Shown piece by piece: positions 22,891 through 35,653 of a DNA stretch of 64,000 bases (the first letter of the stretch is position 1; every line of letters begins with the position of its first letter). Source of the DNA: Solanum dulcamara. Its lineage: Eukaryota > Streptophyta > Magnoliopsida > Solanales > Solanaceae. Location: positions 26,268,001 through 26,332,000 of the forward strand of contig NC_077240.1 in assembly GCF_947179165.1 (NCBI RefSeq), read 5' to 3'. Below the pieces are notes generated by a model. The model saw nothing but the letters and a program-made list of their open reading frames with translations, was not told the origin of the DNA and made no database searches. The position numbers and the translations under genes are program-made.

Positions 22891-23575
22891 TATTGGTGTA
22901 TATGCATTTTATTATTAAAAGAAAATATTAAGTGCATATGTTAATGGTATAAATTGTGGTAGAAGATGACTATTGGTTATTGTGACATATATGACCATTA
23001 GTTCTTGTAACTCTTATGGTCATTAATTTTTGTAACTCATATGAACATTAGTTTCTTGTAACTTATGTAACATCTATCACATTTATCTACCCCACTGCCC
23101 TTCATTCTATTCATTGATTACATGGAAAAAAATTTCACCTATAAATAATGGTGGTTCTTCCTTTGTGAAATGGATGAAAAATAAGTATGAGATGAAATAT
23201 GTCAAGTGTGAAGAATATTATAATGTGTAATAGTAAAAGAGAGAATTGGGACAAAAAAAAATATTCTAAGTCTTCAACTATATTTACTATACAAAAAGAG
23301 TAATTATATGTTGAAGGAAGATGTTCTTTTGTGGAGCATTGGACTCTTCAACTAATCCGGAGTTGTTTGAATCACACAACGTTGTTGGGTTGTTGTATCC
23401 TGGAGGGGACAAGTCAAGAGATATACTGCTGGATCAGTGTAGATTATGTCGCATTGAGCTTGAATCTCTTTAAAGAGAGCGAGATATCCGAGCCTCAGCC
23501 TGAATAAATTTTTATTCATTTTGTCATTTTATTTTCAACTGTAATTTAGTGTATTTGTAGTATATTACACCAACA
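22891..23575 (+). mobile_element. Solo LTR (685 bp), probably Ty1/copia, with CTTAA target duplication
   Basis: The ends are TATTGGTGTA and TACACCAACA, an inverted pair in which the first TG has decayed to TA. CTTAA at 22886-22890 is repeated at 23576-23580. A TATA box (CCTATAAATAA, about 23140-23150) supports + orientation. There is no internal region and no second LTR, so it was left by recombination between two LTRs. The copia assignment rests on LTR length and ends only. Confidence 0.85.
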
Positions 23576-23845
23576 CTTAATTTGAATAAAATAAAATACT
23601 AAATTGAGTAAAATAGCAACTAGCTAGCTAGCCTTTTATAATACATTGACAAATTAAACAAGGATAATGTATAAATATACTTACAAACTTGATTTCATCT
23701 AATATTTTTGTCCTTTAATTATGTATAAATAATATTTAAATTTGTATTAAATTGAACAAGCAGATACATGCATTTTACGAGACATAATACACATACGACG
23801 CCACATAGAGTGCCGCGGTGAAAGCAAATTGCCACGTATAAGTCC

Positions 23846-24030
23846 AGTGGCAGAGCCACCTTGTGGTTAAGGGGTTCATCTGAACCCCATTTGGAAGAAT
23901 TATACTATTAATATATGATTAAAATAATTTGTTATTTATATATAGTAGATGTCGAACCACTTTCGACTAGTTCGTGTGTCTAATTCTTCAGATTTTGAAC
24001 CCCCTTAGTCAAAATTCTGGCTCTGTCACT
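23846..24030. mobile_element. MITE with AGTGRCAGAGCCA terminal inverted repeats (185 bp)
   Basis: The left end AGTGGCAGAGCCA and the right end TGGCTCTGTCACT are inverted copies with one mismatch. Internal near-inverted parts are ggggttcatctgaacccc and tttgaaccccc. No clear target duplication is seen, so the superfamily is left open. Confidence 0.65.
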
Positions 24031-24172
24031 ATATATGACAGGTGTCTACTTATTTAACTCTATATAAATTCAAGTGTCTACTTATGCACACACAAAATTA
24101 AACTACATAAATGTCAAATAAGGTCATGTTAAATGACGCTTTTATACTGTAGACATCGAAACTTTATGGGAC

Positions 24173-24262
24173 ACTATAAGACGTGTTCAATTTAAGTTGG
24201 GGCTCTACAAGACGTGTTCGATTTCAGTTGGAACTCTACAAGACATGTTCAATTTCAGTTAG
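24173..24262. repeat. Tandem repeat, about 32 bp, 3 copies
   Basis: The unit is built from tataagacgtgttcaattt and agttggggctcta. The copies read aagacgtgttcaatttaag, aagacgtgttcgatttcag and aagacatgttcaatttcag. Confidence 0.75.
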
Positions 24263-27200
24263 GGTTCTAGGTGGCTACTACATCCTAAATCCTAGTTTAT
24301 GCCTATATAGAAGGTATTATATTTTCTTGAAAATTCATCTCGAAAATTTCACAAATTCATAGAATATTCACAAAGATAGGATCAAGATGTGGACAGACTC
24401 TTCTTGACAATCAAATGCGTCAATAAGATTCACAAAATACTCTTTATATGGAGATCAAATAAATCTCAAGAAGGTTCAAATTATACAATGTTCGAAAAAT
24501 ACACCACTAATGATCATTGAATCACGAAAAAATCTTAGAAGAGAAGAATAAAGGGATAAAGAGATTTTTACTCATAATGTTTATAAAAAAAATAATTTAT
24601 ATTTTATTTGTAATTGTAATTTATTTTTTATCACTTTAAAATTTATAGTAAACATATACATTATGCTATTAAACAGTTATGTCCATATATATAAGTCAAA
24701 TGCTTCTTGTCCGTGATTGCATGCAGTACCTTGAATGCGGGAACCTGACAATTAATATCGGTCATTTCACATTTTAACACAAAAATATATTTTAATGTCG
24801 ACTTAATTTATCTAAAAAAATTTATAAGATAAAAAAATAAGTTGGCATCTTATAAGTTGTTTTAGATAAGCTAAGTCAAATAGATCAAATTATTTTTTTG
24901 AGCTTATTTTAAATACAAAATAATTTTAAGTTAATCAGCCAAACACTTAAAAAAATTGAAACTTAGCAACTTATTAGCCAATCCAAACCGACTCTTATCC
25001 ATGAGAAAGATTGAACGGGCTACGAAAAATAACATATCTAAATCTTCATTTAGCTTCCTCTGTTTTTTTGGGAAAATAAATAAATGAAAATATATTAAAA
25101 GTAGTATTAAAATTGTAGGAAGTAAGACCGATAAAAAGATATCAAAATTTTTTTGCAAAGGAAGTAAGACCATAATAAAAAATGGAGGTATATTTTACAT
25201 AGGTTACAAAATAAAAATATTATATAATATAGAAAGATGTTACATACATGGGAGATTAAAAATGATAAAAATAAAATAAACTTCGCATAGAATAAAGATG
25301 AAATAATGGTTACTTTTCAAAATTGAGAGAAAGTTTAATTTTTTAAACTAAAATTAAAGGATATAAATGATTTTCGCCCTTAAATTTTTTTATATCAAAC
25401 GTTAAAAGGATTTTTATTTTTATATGTAAAAGATTAAAAATGAAGTACAAAAAATCTTTATAGGACATAGGCCACTGATTTTAATTCGCTTAGGAGTTAG
25501 GATTGGCAAAAAAGAAAAGTACCTTTTTCAATGCTGAAATATGTTGAACTTTCTTTGGCAGTTGGCGTAAAAGAAAGGTCCTATGCCATTAAACAGACGG
25601 CCGTGGTCTGCACGACGCCTCATTGTGAGCCACCATAGTGGTGGTTCTCAGAGTGAGTCTTGCAGGAAAGAGATCACGACAAGTAATTATGGACCGTGGT
25701 GAGCTCAGAGATCATAGTGCCCTTCATGATAATCCCTCCTCTAAGGCCTACAGAAAACTTTCTAAGGAAGGGACCACAATTGACCACTATGGGTCTTGGT
25801 GAAGGAGAAGACCTTGAGATGAGCTTGAGAGGTTAGGATTTTGAGTCTTAGAATTTAAGTGAGAATAATAATTTGGGATAGAACAAAATATCCTTCTTAA
25901 AATTGGCCAGACTTGGGCTCCACGAAGGGCCCATCATCACGGTATGTGATCATCACTGCGGCCTGTGGTGGTGTTCCGGGGATTGAATTAAAAGAGACTT
26001 TTGAGAGTGTAAATAAAAAAATAGGACTCAAGTCTTGAAAAAAAAGTAAAAGGGATTCTGTTTTAATTAGTGATAATGACATGTATTTTAAGAATCCACA
26101 AATTTTTTTTAATTTATAAAAGACTCCCTCTTTTTTTTTTCCTGCCCCTCATCCACCCCTCAGCCCCATCCTCCCCCAACCTCCCCTCCTTCACGTCATC
26201 ATCACCTCCAAACAACTGGCAGATCTTTAAACATTTGTCTAAACAACTAACAAATGTTTTCATATCTCGATCTCCAAAATAATTAGCAAATATTTTCATA
26301 TCTCTCCAAATAACTAGCTGATATTTAAAATATCCCCATTGTTTTAACTAAAGAATCATTAAAAACACTTAAACAAATTAGGATTGTTTAAATATCTTCT
26401 GGTTGTCTGAACTAAATAACTTTTGGTTGTTTAAACAATTTTTGATTGTTTAAACAACTTCTGTTGTTTGAACTAAACAACTTAGGGTGTGTTAAACAAA
26501 ATCTCTTGGTTGCTTGAACAACTCCTGTTTATATAAACAACATATCAATTTATTTTATAATTTTTTACAATCAAATCGGAGTGAAGAAAAAAAGGAGGAT
26601 GACAACATTCAAAGAAGAAGAAGATGAAAACACAAAAAGTTTGAAAAGAAAGGGGAAAACGGAGAAGAAAAAAGGCAAAAAAATTAAGAAAGAAGAAGAT
26701 GAAAGGGAAAAGGAACAAGAGCGTTTAAAAAATGGAGAAAAGAAAAGAGAAGAGAAGAGAGGAGGGAAAAGGAGAACAAGGCGTTTAAAAAAATGGAGAA
26801 AATGAATGAAATTTAGGATTTTATTAAATTTTTTTGATCTTTTAATTTTTACTCTAAATTTTTAAATATTCTAATTGAACCCATCTCTTCATAATTAACC
26901 CCTAATTAAATATTTATAACAACAAAAAAAAAGAAATAGAAATCCCCTATCCTTCATTCTACTCTCAAAAATCCCTTTTAGCTCATTTTCTCTACTTAAT
27001 ATGTGCTCTGAAATATTCCTTTCATAAGTTCGGTTTCAAACATAAATGTTCAAAAAATGGCTAATAATAATTCTATTTTTTTAAAAAAAAATTATGATGA
27101 TGATTGCTATGAATATAAATAGGCCAAGCATTATAATTTACATAGCAGGACATGTATTTGTTAGGTTAGTGCAAGTATTCTTCTATTTCTCATGCATTTA

Positions 27201-27519
27201 AGCTATTTTTTAACTTTAAAAAATAGTTGAATTTACAAATAAAATTTAACCCATTAAACAAGCCTTAAACAAAAAAATTAAAATTATTAAATCAAACTGA
27301 ATTTACAAAAACCAAATCGAAAACTAATTCGATTTAATTTTTGATCCACATAATTCAAAAATCGAAATCAAACCGAATTATCAAACGCCACTTCTAGCAA
27401 TTTGAGATCTGGACCGCAGCACATCCAAAGTTTTAGGACATATTTTGTAATATGTGAAACATTTGTGCTAGTAATATTTGCCCTTAACGAGAGTCCCTTG
27501 TTGCAAATCCCTTGTGAAA
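24263..27519. other. Intergenic, repeat-derived and low-complexity
   Basis: No gene is seen. A GC-richer patch at 25590-25990 carries several ccgtggt/accactatgg motifs in both orientations, with local hairpins such as gccaccatagtggtggt. At 26215-26540 aacaactt/ttgtttaaac-type words recur. A purine-rich stretch at 26581-26805 opens a Lys/Glu-rich frame that looks like low complexity only. An AACCGAA-type repeat tract lies at 27280-27400. Confidence 0.45.
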
Positions 27520-30500
27520 ATGAAGCCCAGACTCCCTGCTTCAATTTCTGCTCTAATGGCAGGTAAGAATCTCTCCATCTAAAACCCTAGCTTCTATTTT
27601 TTCAAATGAATTAAAGTGTTCCTTTTCGTGCACCGCAGGTGAGTGTGCTGGAATCTGCAAAGCCATTTCCGGCCTCTTAACGGAATCTCAAACATTCAAC
27701 GGCTTCGGTCGACGCCGCACCAGGTAAAATAAACTTTAAACCGTATGATTTAGCACCAGTTCTATAAGGAAACATGATTTTAAAGCAGCGTTAAAACTGT
27801 TTGTTTTTTACTGCTAATATTTTTATCTATGGTAATTCGTCTTCATTATGGATTGTAGTTCATCTATTCGTGGTCTGTCTTTACTCTTTACTAAGAGGAC
27901 GAGTTAGTTGTCAATAGAAATTTAAGAGTCTGTTAGGATGGGCTTATAACTTACTACGCATAACCTAAAAGCCATAAGTTAGGACAATAGAAATTTTAAA
28001 GCTCGCGTAAAGAGGAAAATAAGAGAGTGAAGAGATGAAATGAGTGTCTTTCTCCTATAGAGAAGGTACACAAACCAACGTCAAGTTTTGCAGTATATCT
28101 GAATGAATTTAGCTAAAATCTTATAGGAGTAATTGGTAACTGGGACAGTTATGTAGTTTTACCTCAAGCATATAGATGCTTTTACTACCTTACTAAAAGC
28201 TCTCCAAGGCAAATGCACCTAGGAATATGTAATAGAGCAGGAAGTAGTGATGTACTTCCAAAATGCAAAATTGGATTACACCAAGAAACCGCATTATAGA
28301 TTAACCAAACTATAATGGAAGGACCATGAAGTAGATTCAATTGTCTTCTACCATTCCCTATTTTAGTACAGTGGAGAATATTGAACGTGTTCATGAGTTA
28401 ATAGATGAATGATGCTTCATTTTTCTAGAGGTAGGCAATTGGGTTGTGTTAGGCCGGTTCTGGTTCTAACCACCCTTTTGCCCTGCTATGGTGAGGAAAT
28501 CTTGTGGATCCTTTGAGTGGGTAGATTGATGCCTAATCAAGATGTAGATGAATAATACATAACTTATAGCTTAGGTAAGTTATTTTCCAGAACCCTTACA
28601 GCTTAGGTAAGTTATTTTCCAGAACCCTGTCGAAAAGCTGTCAATTTTTTGCAATGCACCATCAAAGGACCACTCAACAGTCAACCCTTACCACACTCCA
28701 TAAAGGGTAGTGTGGATTTCCTCTTATCTATTTCTATTTCTATATATGGTGCTTGGGGATAAGCATTCATGCAGTTCACGTGTTAGTCAGCAAGTGCATA
28801 AAGTATCTATGAAAGCTTGTCATGGACATGGTCTTCAGCTGGTATATTTATAAAAAGGAAAAAGTTTTCAGCTAGTATGAGTGTGAAAAGTTCTCAGTCT
28901 CTCCTTTTGACCCTTTCTTCCATGTTCAGTATTCTTGTCTAATTCATCAGTCTTTCTCATTGCTCAATGAAAATGAATTCTAGTGTTGTTGGTTTAATTT
29001 AGCTTTTCTATTCTCTATCATGCGTCAACAATCCACAGTATATTTTCTAGAATGAATCTTGTGTACATCTATAAAATCCAAACTACCACATATGGTTGGA
29101 TAGCCTCTGCATATAAATAGCTGGTTTGATTTGTGTATTTGTTCTAGTTCAAAGTCATTGGCCTATCCACAATGAGTTCAATCCAAAGGCACTTAGGTGT
29201 TGTTTGGTTTATAAACAAGTTATATTGGAATTGTTATACTGGGATTAATAATCCAAGAGCTAGTAATGCAGATATTGTTTTTATCGGGTGTTTGGTTCAT
29301 TGAATTAAAAATTGATTATACCGTGTGTAACTTAAACTTGTGTTGGGTTAAAAACTATATCAACAGTAGTTTTGGCATTTTGATACTGTATCCATGGGTT
29401 ATAATGAGAGGAAAAAACAATACACCAATTGGTGTATTAAATTATACCAGGATTAGTTTACGTGATTCAAAAGACAAGCCAAACATTGGATAGAACAATA
29501 CCGAATCTATACCATGATTATTTCATTCAATCGATCAAATCGAACGAGCTCTAAATGTTTTGTAATTGAACAGTATAATTCCCTCTAATGTTTTTTTCTG
29601 TTTGTTTATTTTGGAAGCTCCTTCAAGTACCTAGATTGCAAAGTTAAAACAGATGATGCAATTATACATAGATCCAATAATTATGACCTTTATATTAATG
29701 ATAGGATTGTTCATCTAGAGTCTTTGGGTTATACATCAAACAAAACTAGCATTGTTGTTATAAAGCGGATCTGAACTGATTTGGGATTGAGGCACAATTG
29801 ATTTATGATTGCTGAAATAACAGAGGACAAAATGTGAACTAGATCTAAGTGGCGTTTTGTTTTAAAATTTGAAAAAAGATTTATGCCAACTTTTTCAGTT
29901 TTTTGCTGAAACAGTTTCTCAGCCAAACTCCATGAAAGAAACCTTTGCAAGAAAGGAAAAAAAAATAGTTTCTGCAAAAACTGAAACTTCTCTGGAGTTC
30001 CAAAATCTAAACTGAATTATTTTTTATAAAAACTCTTTTAAGAATTGTTTAACCAAACCCCACCTTACGTGTTTAATTAAATACTCCCCCGCTCAATTTA
30101 GGTGTTCCATTTTATTTGGAACAATCCAGGTAAGAGCATGTAAATGGAAATGAGTCCAAAAGTGTAGTGTGTAAAGGTAAATTGAAGGAACTCAAAATTT
30201 GTTCTGTTCAAAAGTGGGTCTGGTAGCACCTTTTAAACAATTACACCAACATATCCTGTTTAGTCCCACAAGTGACGTGGCGCATGAGGCGAATGTGACA
30301 AAAATTATTATGGAAAAAGTATTAAGTTCTGTATTAGGATTTAGGAATAAGTTAACACAATTTTGGAGCAACCTATTATAGAAATAGAATAATGGGAGAA
30401 GGTCCAATTTTGCTCCTAAACCCTTCGAAATGGTCTAGATTTGTCCTCCGTTAATAGTCGCTGTCAGATTTACCCTCATCGTTACAATATGGACTAGATT

Positions 30501-33318
30501 TGCCCCTTTCCTTTGTCAAAACGTCCACATATTGGAAAGCATTCGTTGTTAGTCAATAAGGGCTAATTTAGCTCATTTTGTAACTAGAAGGTTAGATCTG
30601 AGTCCAACTATTAATGGAGGGCAAACTTAAACAATTTCGCAAACTTCAACCGCAGATTTGGACAATTTAACATTATTCAAGGGCTAAGTTGGCCCTTTTT
30701 CTTTGAGAAAATTTCCACGTGTAGGAAAACATTTGCCCTTGGTCAATAAGGGCAGATTTTTTAACAGGAGGGGCGAATCTGACCCAGCTATTAACAGAGG
30801 GAAAATTTAGACCATTTCGCAAAGTTTAAGGGCAATTTTGGACTTTTTGCGTAGAATAATTTATTTAGAATGAAGGGAGTTGTAAAACTTGCAATAACAC
30901 GTTGGCTAAATAGGTGAAAATGGGTCCAGAAGTAGAGATAATATTTATTTTGAAGTTTCTTTAGTTCAAAAGTGGGTCGACCAGAACCATTTTACAAATA
31001 GAATATTGAAAGAGTAATACACTGTCAAAATAGGTTGACAGCTTTGGAACAACCTAAAATAGAAATAGATAGATTATTGGGTATGAAGGAAGTGGTCATA
31101 AGTAAATAATCAGAGGTAACACCTTCCCACAAAAGGGTTCAGGTGAAGGCCAACAAATAACCAGTACACGAACAAAACCAAGGGCAAGCTGCAGAAACTA
31201 AAAGGACTGAATGTGCCAATAGCATAGCAAAGACCTCTAGGCATATAGCTTGTGAAAAAGAATAAATTACCTTCCTAAAAGCTCATTAGCTTTAGATAAT
31301 TATACTTAGATGACCAGTGAAAACTAGAATCTGGAGGTTTTAGGGTAGGATAATTATAATCTGGTAAGATGGGCAGGGACATGAGAAATGCCACTTTGGG
31401 GTATCAAAGTTGGGAGGCAAAGAAATGAGAAAAAAGAAACTTGGTATTTTGTCTGTGCCTCTCTTGCCTGCTAGCTCAACCTGTGGATTTTCCTGTTTGT
31501 TGATTTTATTGACTTTATTCTGACTATTCAAGGTCAAATCATGCTTTCTTATTGATTATTGTGCTATTCTTACACCTTAAAGTTAACCAGTTTCCAGTTC
31601 CAAAGATTTAAGAGCTCAAAGGGTTTACTATTTGAAGTCCATAATGATGATAATGACTTCTCAGACCTGGGTCCTCCAGTAGAAAGAGCTTTTGGGCAGC
31701 TGAAATTAGTGACGGAGAAGCGCGATCCTTTTGGGGTATGTTTTTCTGATTTATTAATAGCATAGGACTTCTAATCGTTGGGTACATGAACTGATTTGCT
31801 TGAAGATGTTACCAATACCTTTTGAGTCACAGAAACTTGATAATGGTAGAAAAGTATCATCTCGCAAGTCTCTCAGCAAAAGCATGCAACATGTAAAGGA
31901 AAACTTAACTCTTGATGAACCTCATCAAAGTGAGTATGGTAATGGTGATGATGCTTCTGGATCGACTTATATAACTTCAGATGCTGCTAGTATGGATGGT
32001 CGGAGGTCAATCTCAGTTGGGAATGTACCTTCTACCATCAGCCTTTCTCAGCTTGTAGAAGCAGTTTCAGTCTTCGGAAAGTTCTGTGCTGCTTCAGTCA
32101 GGCATCTGCCCGATGGGCTTAACTGTTGGGACATCCAATTCGAGGTATGCTATTGATTTCTTGAAGTTCTACCTTCAGCCCCCTCAATCAGGAAAAGTTT
32201 GTTTATTATTAACCATTGTTAATTATTGGCAAGAGCTTAGAATCCTGCAACAGAGCAGTTAGAGCTGGTGTGCTAACTGTTGGGAGTTATCTTCTTCCAA
32301 TCCAACCCCCACGGGCTTCTATGGTTGTTACTATCAGGATTGAGGACATTTCCAAAGATGCTTCCCTCAGTGAGATGTACTCAATCTGTAAATCTGTTGG
32401 CACGACAGAAGGGTTGGCATGGGTAAGCAAGGATGGTATAGATGCCTTATTTATAGTTGAGAATGACACAGAATCGGAGTCGATCCTCAAAAAGTAAGTG
32501 GTGGTTCATCCTGTAACAAAAGGTCTTATTGTTTATGTTTTCACTCTTGTAGACTAGGGGGCTGGTTCTTGTCCATTATTTTGCTAGCTCAAAAGTATAA
32601 AACTTTCTCATGGCTTCATTTTGGAAGAAGTTGGAAGGAAGAGATCAATCCAAAAATGACTTTGCTTTATTACAACATCACCATTAATCATATTCCTTAT
32701 TGTTCCATGTAGTTTTTCACTGACCATTTGCATCCATACTCCATTTTCTTTGCATGTACCATATTGTTTGCATATAAGAAACTATGAGAGACTGATATTG
32801 ATAAGAGTGGAAAATACGAGAGGACTGATATTGACATCTGGTCAGTTCATTTTCTGTTACTGTTCTTCCATTATTGGTGGACACTGGTTGATAACCTATG
32901 ATATTTCTTCTATTATTTGGTCACGGATTTAACTATGCCATCTGAAATCAAATTGTTGCACATCTTGTTCCCAATTTAACCTTGCCTTTACTAGAAGGGA
33001 CGAGAATATACTTGGTGTAACTATGTTATGTATTTTTCTCTTCTTAGGTTGAATGATACTATTGTTGGTGGTCATTGCCTATCAGCTTCTGTACTACGTA
33101 GCAACTCATCATCTGCTTCCATGTCTGAAAATGAGGATTCTAGATGCAAGATGGCTTTACGAATTAACAACCTCTTGGCAGAACTCAAAATGCAACTTAA
33201 GGAAAAGAAAGTGGATTGGGAGGTGCTGAAAGTGCATATGGAGGATGTTCAGATGCTGCATGAGGGGATAATGCACCTTGAAGATCTGCCTTCCATCATT
33301 GATACATCTGACAAATGA
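27520..33318 (+). CDS. Plant RNA-binding protein with two RRM-like domains
   Basis: Six exons join in frame: 27520-27562, 27639-27723, 31606-31735, 31806-32144, 32234-32493 and 33048-33318, giving 375 residues. The first RRM-like fold is at about residues 152-215. Its RNP2-like strand is RSISVGNVPSTISL, with the VSVFGKFCAASVRHL helix-strand and the WDIQFES strand after it. A second, more divergent one spans about 228-310 (MVVTIRIEDISKDASLSEMY through GGHCLSASVL). Canonical aromatic RNP1 residues are weak, so RNA contact is likely but not certain. The C-terminus (about 325-365) is a charged helix (AELKMQLKEKKVDWEVLKVHM). Intron 2 is 3.9 kb and full of transposon insertions. The short first exon starts MKPRLPAS, possibly targeting-like, but no compartment can be assigned. 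The gene converges on the unknown gene at 35654-39201. Target RNA and pathway are unknown. Confidence 0.85.
28561..28632. repeat. Tandem duplication, 36-bp unit, in RRM intron 2
   Basis: Two copies of agcttaggtaagttatttt followed by ccagaacccT lie side by side. Confidence 0.85.
30083..31095. mobile_element. Diverged MITE interrupted by another MITE (RRM intron 2)
   Basis: The left end (actcccccgctcaatttag, gtgttccatttt) and right-hand sequence (ggaacaacctaaaatag, about 31044) are loosely inverted. Related sub-blocks such as gttcaaaagtgggtc occur on both sides of the Mutator-like insertion (30208 and 30966). The outer boundaries are approximate. Confidence 0.4.
30394..30851. mobile_element. 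Mutator-like MITE (458 bp) with 9-bp target duplication
   Basis: Long inverted arms of about 90 bp share gtccaattttgc, cgaaatggtctagattt and gttaatag. TAGAATAAT occurs at 30385-30393 and again at 30852-30860. A 9-bp duplication and long arms are typical of Mutator-like elements. It has no coding capacity and lies in intron 2 of the RRM gene. Confidence 0.88.
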
Positions 33319-33790
33319 TTCTTGATTTTCAAAACTTTTCTATTCAAGAATTTTCACTTGCTAAAAACAGGATAACTCTCTTCATTTCCCCTTCCTTCAA
33401 ACCCTTCATGTGCCTCCTCCTTGCCATTGCTTTTAGCTGCTGAAACGAGCCTCTTTGCAGCCTGTCCCTCTCATAAAGGATTGGCTGTTCTACGTTTAGT
33501 ACCATTATATATGCATAGTGGTGCTGACAAAGTCAAAATATTCAAGGTGATTTTTGCAAATTATCCCTATATGAAATGTTTAGTTGAATTTTCCCTTATG
33601 CATGTCACTTTAATTTCTTAATTTTCCGATTTCATTTCATATTTGTTGGACAGGAAAGCTTAACTAAGCTATGCCTGATTACTGAGTATTAACGGACATA
33701 GATTTGTATTCTTGCATGAGAAGGTAAACAAGGTATCCGTGCCTTCTCACTAATGGCCATTGTTGTTCTCTCTACATTTTTACCACCTCA
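33319..33790. other. RRM gene 3' flank
   Basis: Probably contains the 3' UTR. No other gene is supported. Confidence 0.45.
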
Positions 33791-33805
33791 TTTCTGGTAA
33801 CTGAA

Positions 33806-34041
33806 GCTTTTCCATAACGCTTTGAACTTCTTAGCACTGGATCTAGTTGTTTTTTCTATTGATTCAGTCCCATAAGCAATAGCAGGGATGGCAGCAGATT
33901 ATCTGACCTCTTTTTATGCTTCTTTTGAGTTGAGGGTCTTTCGGAAACAGTCGTCCTACCTTGATAGGAGTAAGGTCTGCATACATTTTATCCTCCCCAG
34001 ACCTCATGTTGTGGGATTTCATTGGGTTGTTATTGTTGTTG
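33806..34041 (+). mobile_element. SINE with 15-bp target duplication
   Basis: The 3' half is the familiar Solanaceae SINE sequence (gggtctttcggaaacag, gtaaggtctgcatacat, tcctccccagacctcat, gtgggatttcattgggtt) and ends in a TTG-type tail. TTTCTGGTAACTGAA occurs at 33791-33805 and 34042-34056 on either side. The 5' half is too diverged to show tRNA-like boxes clearly. Confidence 0.85.
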
Positions 34042-34504
34042 TTTCTGGTAACTGAAAAGGCCATCTGGAGAAACCCTTTTAAAGAAGATATTGGTTGATG
34101 ATTTGTTTGTGGTGGTTGTTAGTTTGTATAATAGATATACGGTAATTGAAACGCTAAGTTCTAAGAACAAGAATAAAGATAGAAAGATGGATAGATTGTC
34201 ACAAGCAAAGGAAATAGTAGACAATAATGATTATATTAAAGTCGAAACCTTCTATTCAGAAATCAAAACAAGCACTTAGTCTCTTAGACTCCCTCAAGAG
34301 GAGGAATTTCTCAATCAAGTAATCTTTCATCCTCAAGCTTTAGCAACTATATCAAACTCTCTCAAGAGTATATTCAATTCATGAGAATTCAACATCCTGA
34401 ATAATCTTAGTCTGAATGAGTTATTCTCATCTATTTATAGTCCAGGCTACCTATTACATAAAAGGCCCAAAAGTGGAACTTCAAAGTGTTGCAAAAACAA
34501 CCCT

Positions 34505-35300
34505 ACTTGGTATCTAGGGGTGTACATGACCAGGTTGGTTAGGGTTTTTCAAATACCAAATTAAATTATTTGTGTCGAGTTTTTAAATCTATAAATCAAA
34601 TCAAACTAATTAAACTCGGGATTTTTTTGGGGGTTTTCGGTAAAGTATTCATACCATCATATAATTAATTGTGCTTCAAATATTTCTTTAGTCCTACCAA
34701 TATAACTATCTAAGGCATTTCTTAAGAAAATAATACAAAATATGAGATGAATGATGACATTAAAATATTTAATAAAAAATAATAATGAAATTGCATAAAA
34801 TAAATATTACAAATTAATATGTCATAATGAAAATGATCATAATTTAGAAGTACTAAATGATGTTAGAATAAGTCTAATAAATATTAATTACATGACTAAA
34901 TATTAAAAAAAAAAATTAAAATTAGGTTATATACTTTAATTGTCTAAACCAATGTAAACTGAAAAACAAATATTCAACATTATTGTCATTCTTAGTTTTA
35001 AATAATTTTTCTTAGCATTGGTATTGATTTGATTTTGATTTGAGCTTTAATAGAGTTAGTAATATCTATGGACTATAATCTTCATTGCACCACTCAAAAT
35101 TCTAAGTTTCAAACTTGAAATAATATATAAAAACATAAAAACTATGAAAAAGTATAAGAAATATTTATAAATTATATCAAAGTAAATACTTTTATGTATA
35201 AAATAAATTTTAAAAATTATATCTATAATGTTGGATTGGTTTGGTCTTAGTTTGACCCTTTTTAGTTTAAATCAAATCAGAAAGCTGTGTAATATCGTTG
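34505..35300. repeat. Decayed transposon, starts ggggtgtacatgaccagg
   Basis: The left edge (taggggtgtacatgaccagg, ttggttagggtttttca) is a common end sequence of Solanaceae repeats that carry aaaccaaatcaaa-type tracts. The region to about 35290 (ttggtttggtcttagtttga) looks like the far part in inverted form. No target duplication is seen. Confidence 0.4.
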
Positions 35301-35653
35301 TTCGACAAGCTCCTTATTGGAAGTCAGAACTGCTCTAATTTCTTGTAACATACCTTGATTTATGTGTTAACTAATTTGTCAAAAACCAAAAAAGGAAAAA
35401 GACTCGGATGCCTTATCATCATAATTCAACCCATTTTTTAGAGTGGAGTGGCATGGGGCAGGCAAGTGTAAACAAGAGGTTTTTTTTTTTGACAGAATTG
35501 GGTAATTGTGTTAACAGAGGTTCATAAAACAGGACTGTTTTTTTGAAGTTGTGACCTTTGAGCATAAAGGGCTCAAGCCATCCTCTGAAAGTTCTAATCG
35601 TGCACAAGTACAATAACTGAAGCCATCATTAAGGACAACGACACGTACTGTGT
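35301..35653. other. 3' flank of the unknown gene
   Basis: Intergenic space between the two convergent genes, probably holding the 3' UTR of the minus-strand gene. A T-rich tract at 35480-35491 is the only notable item. Confidence 0.4.

Noticed and set aside
26581..26805. 74-codon Lys/Glu-rich open frame
   Set aside because: It comes from a purine-only stretch (gaagaagaag-type). There is no domain, splice context or promoter.
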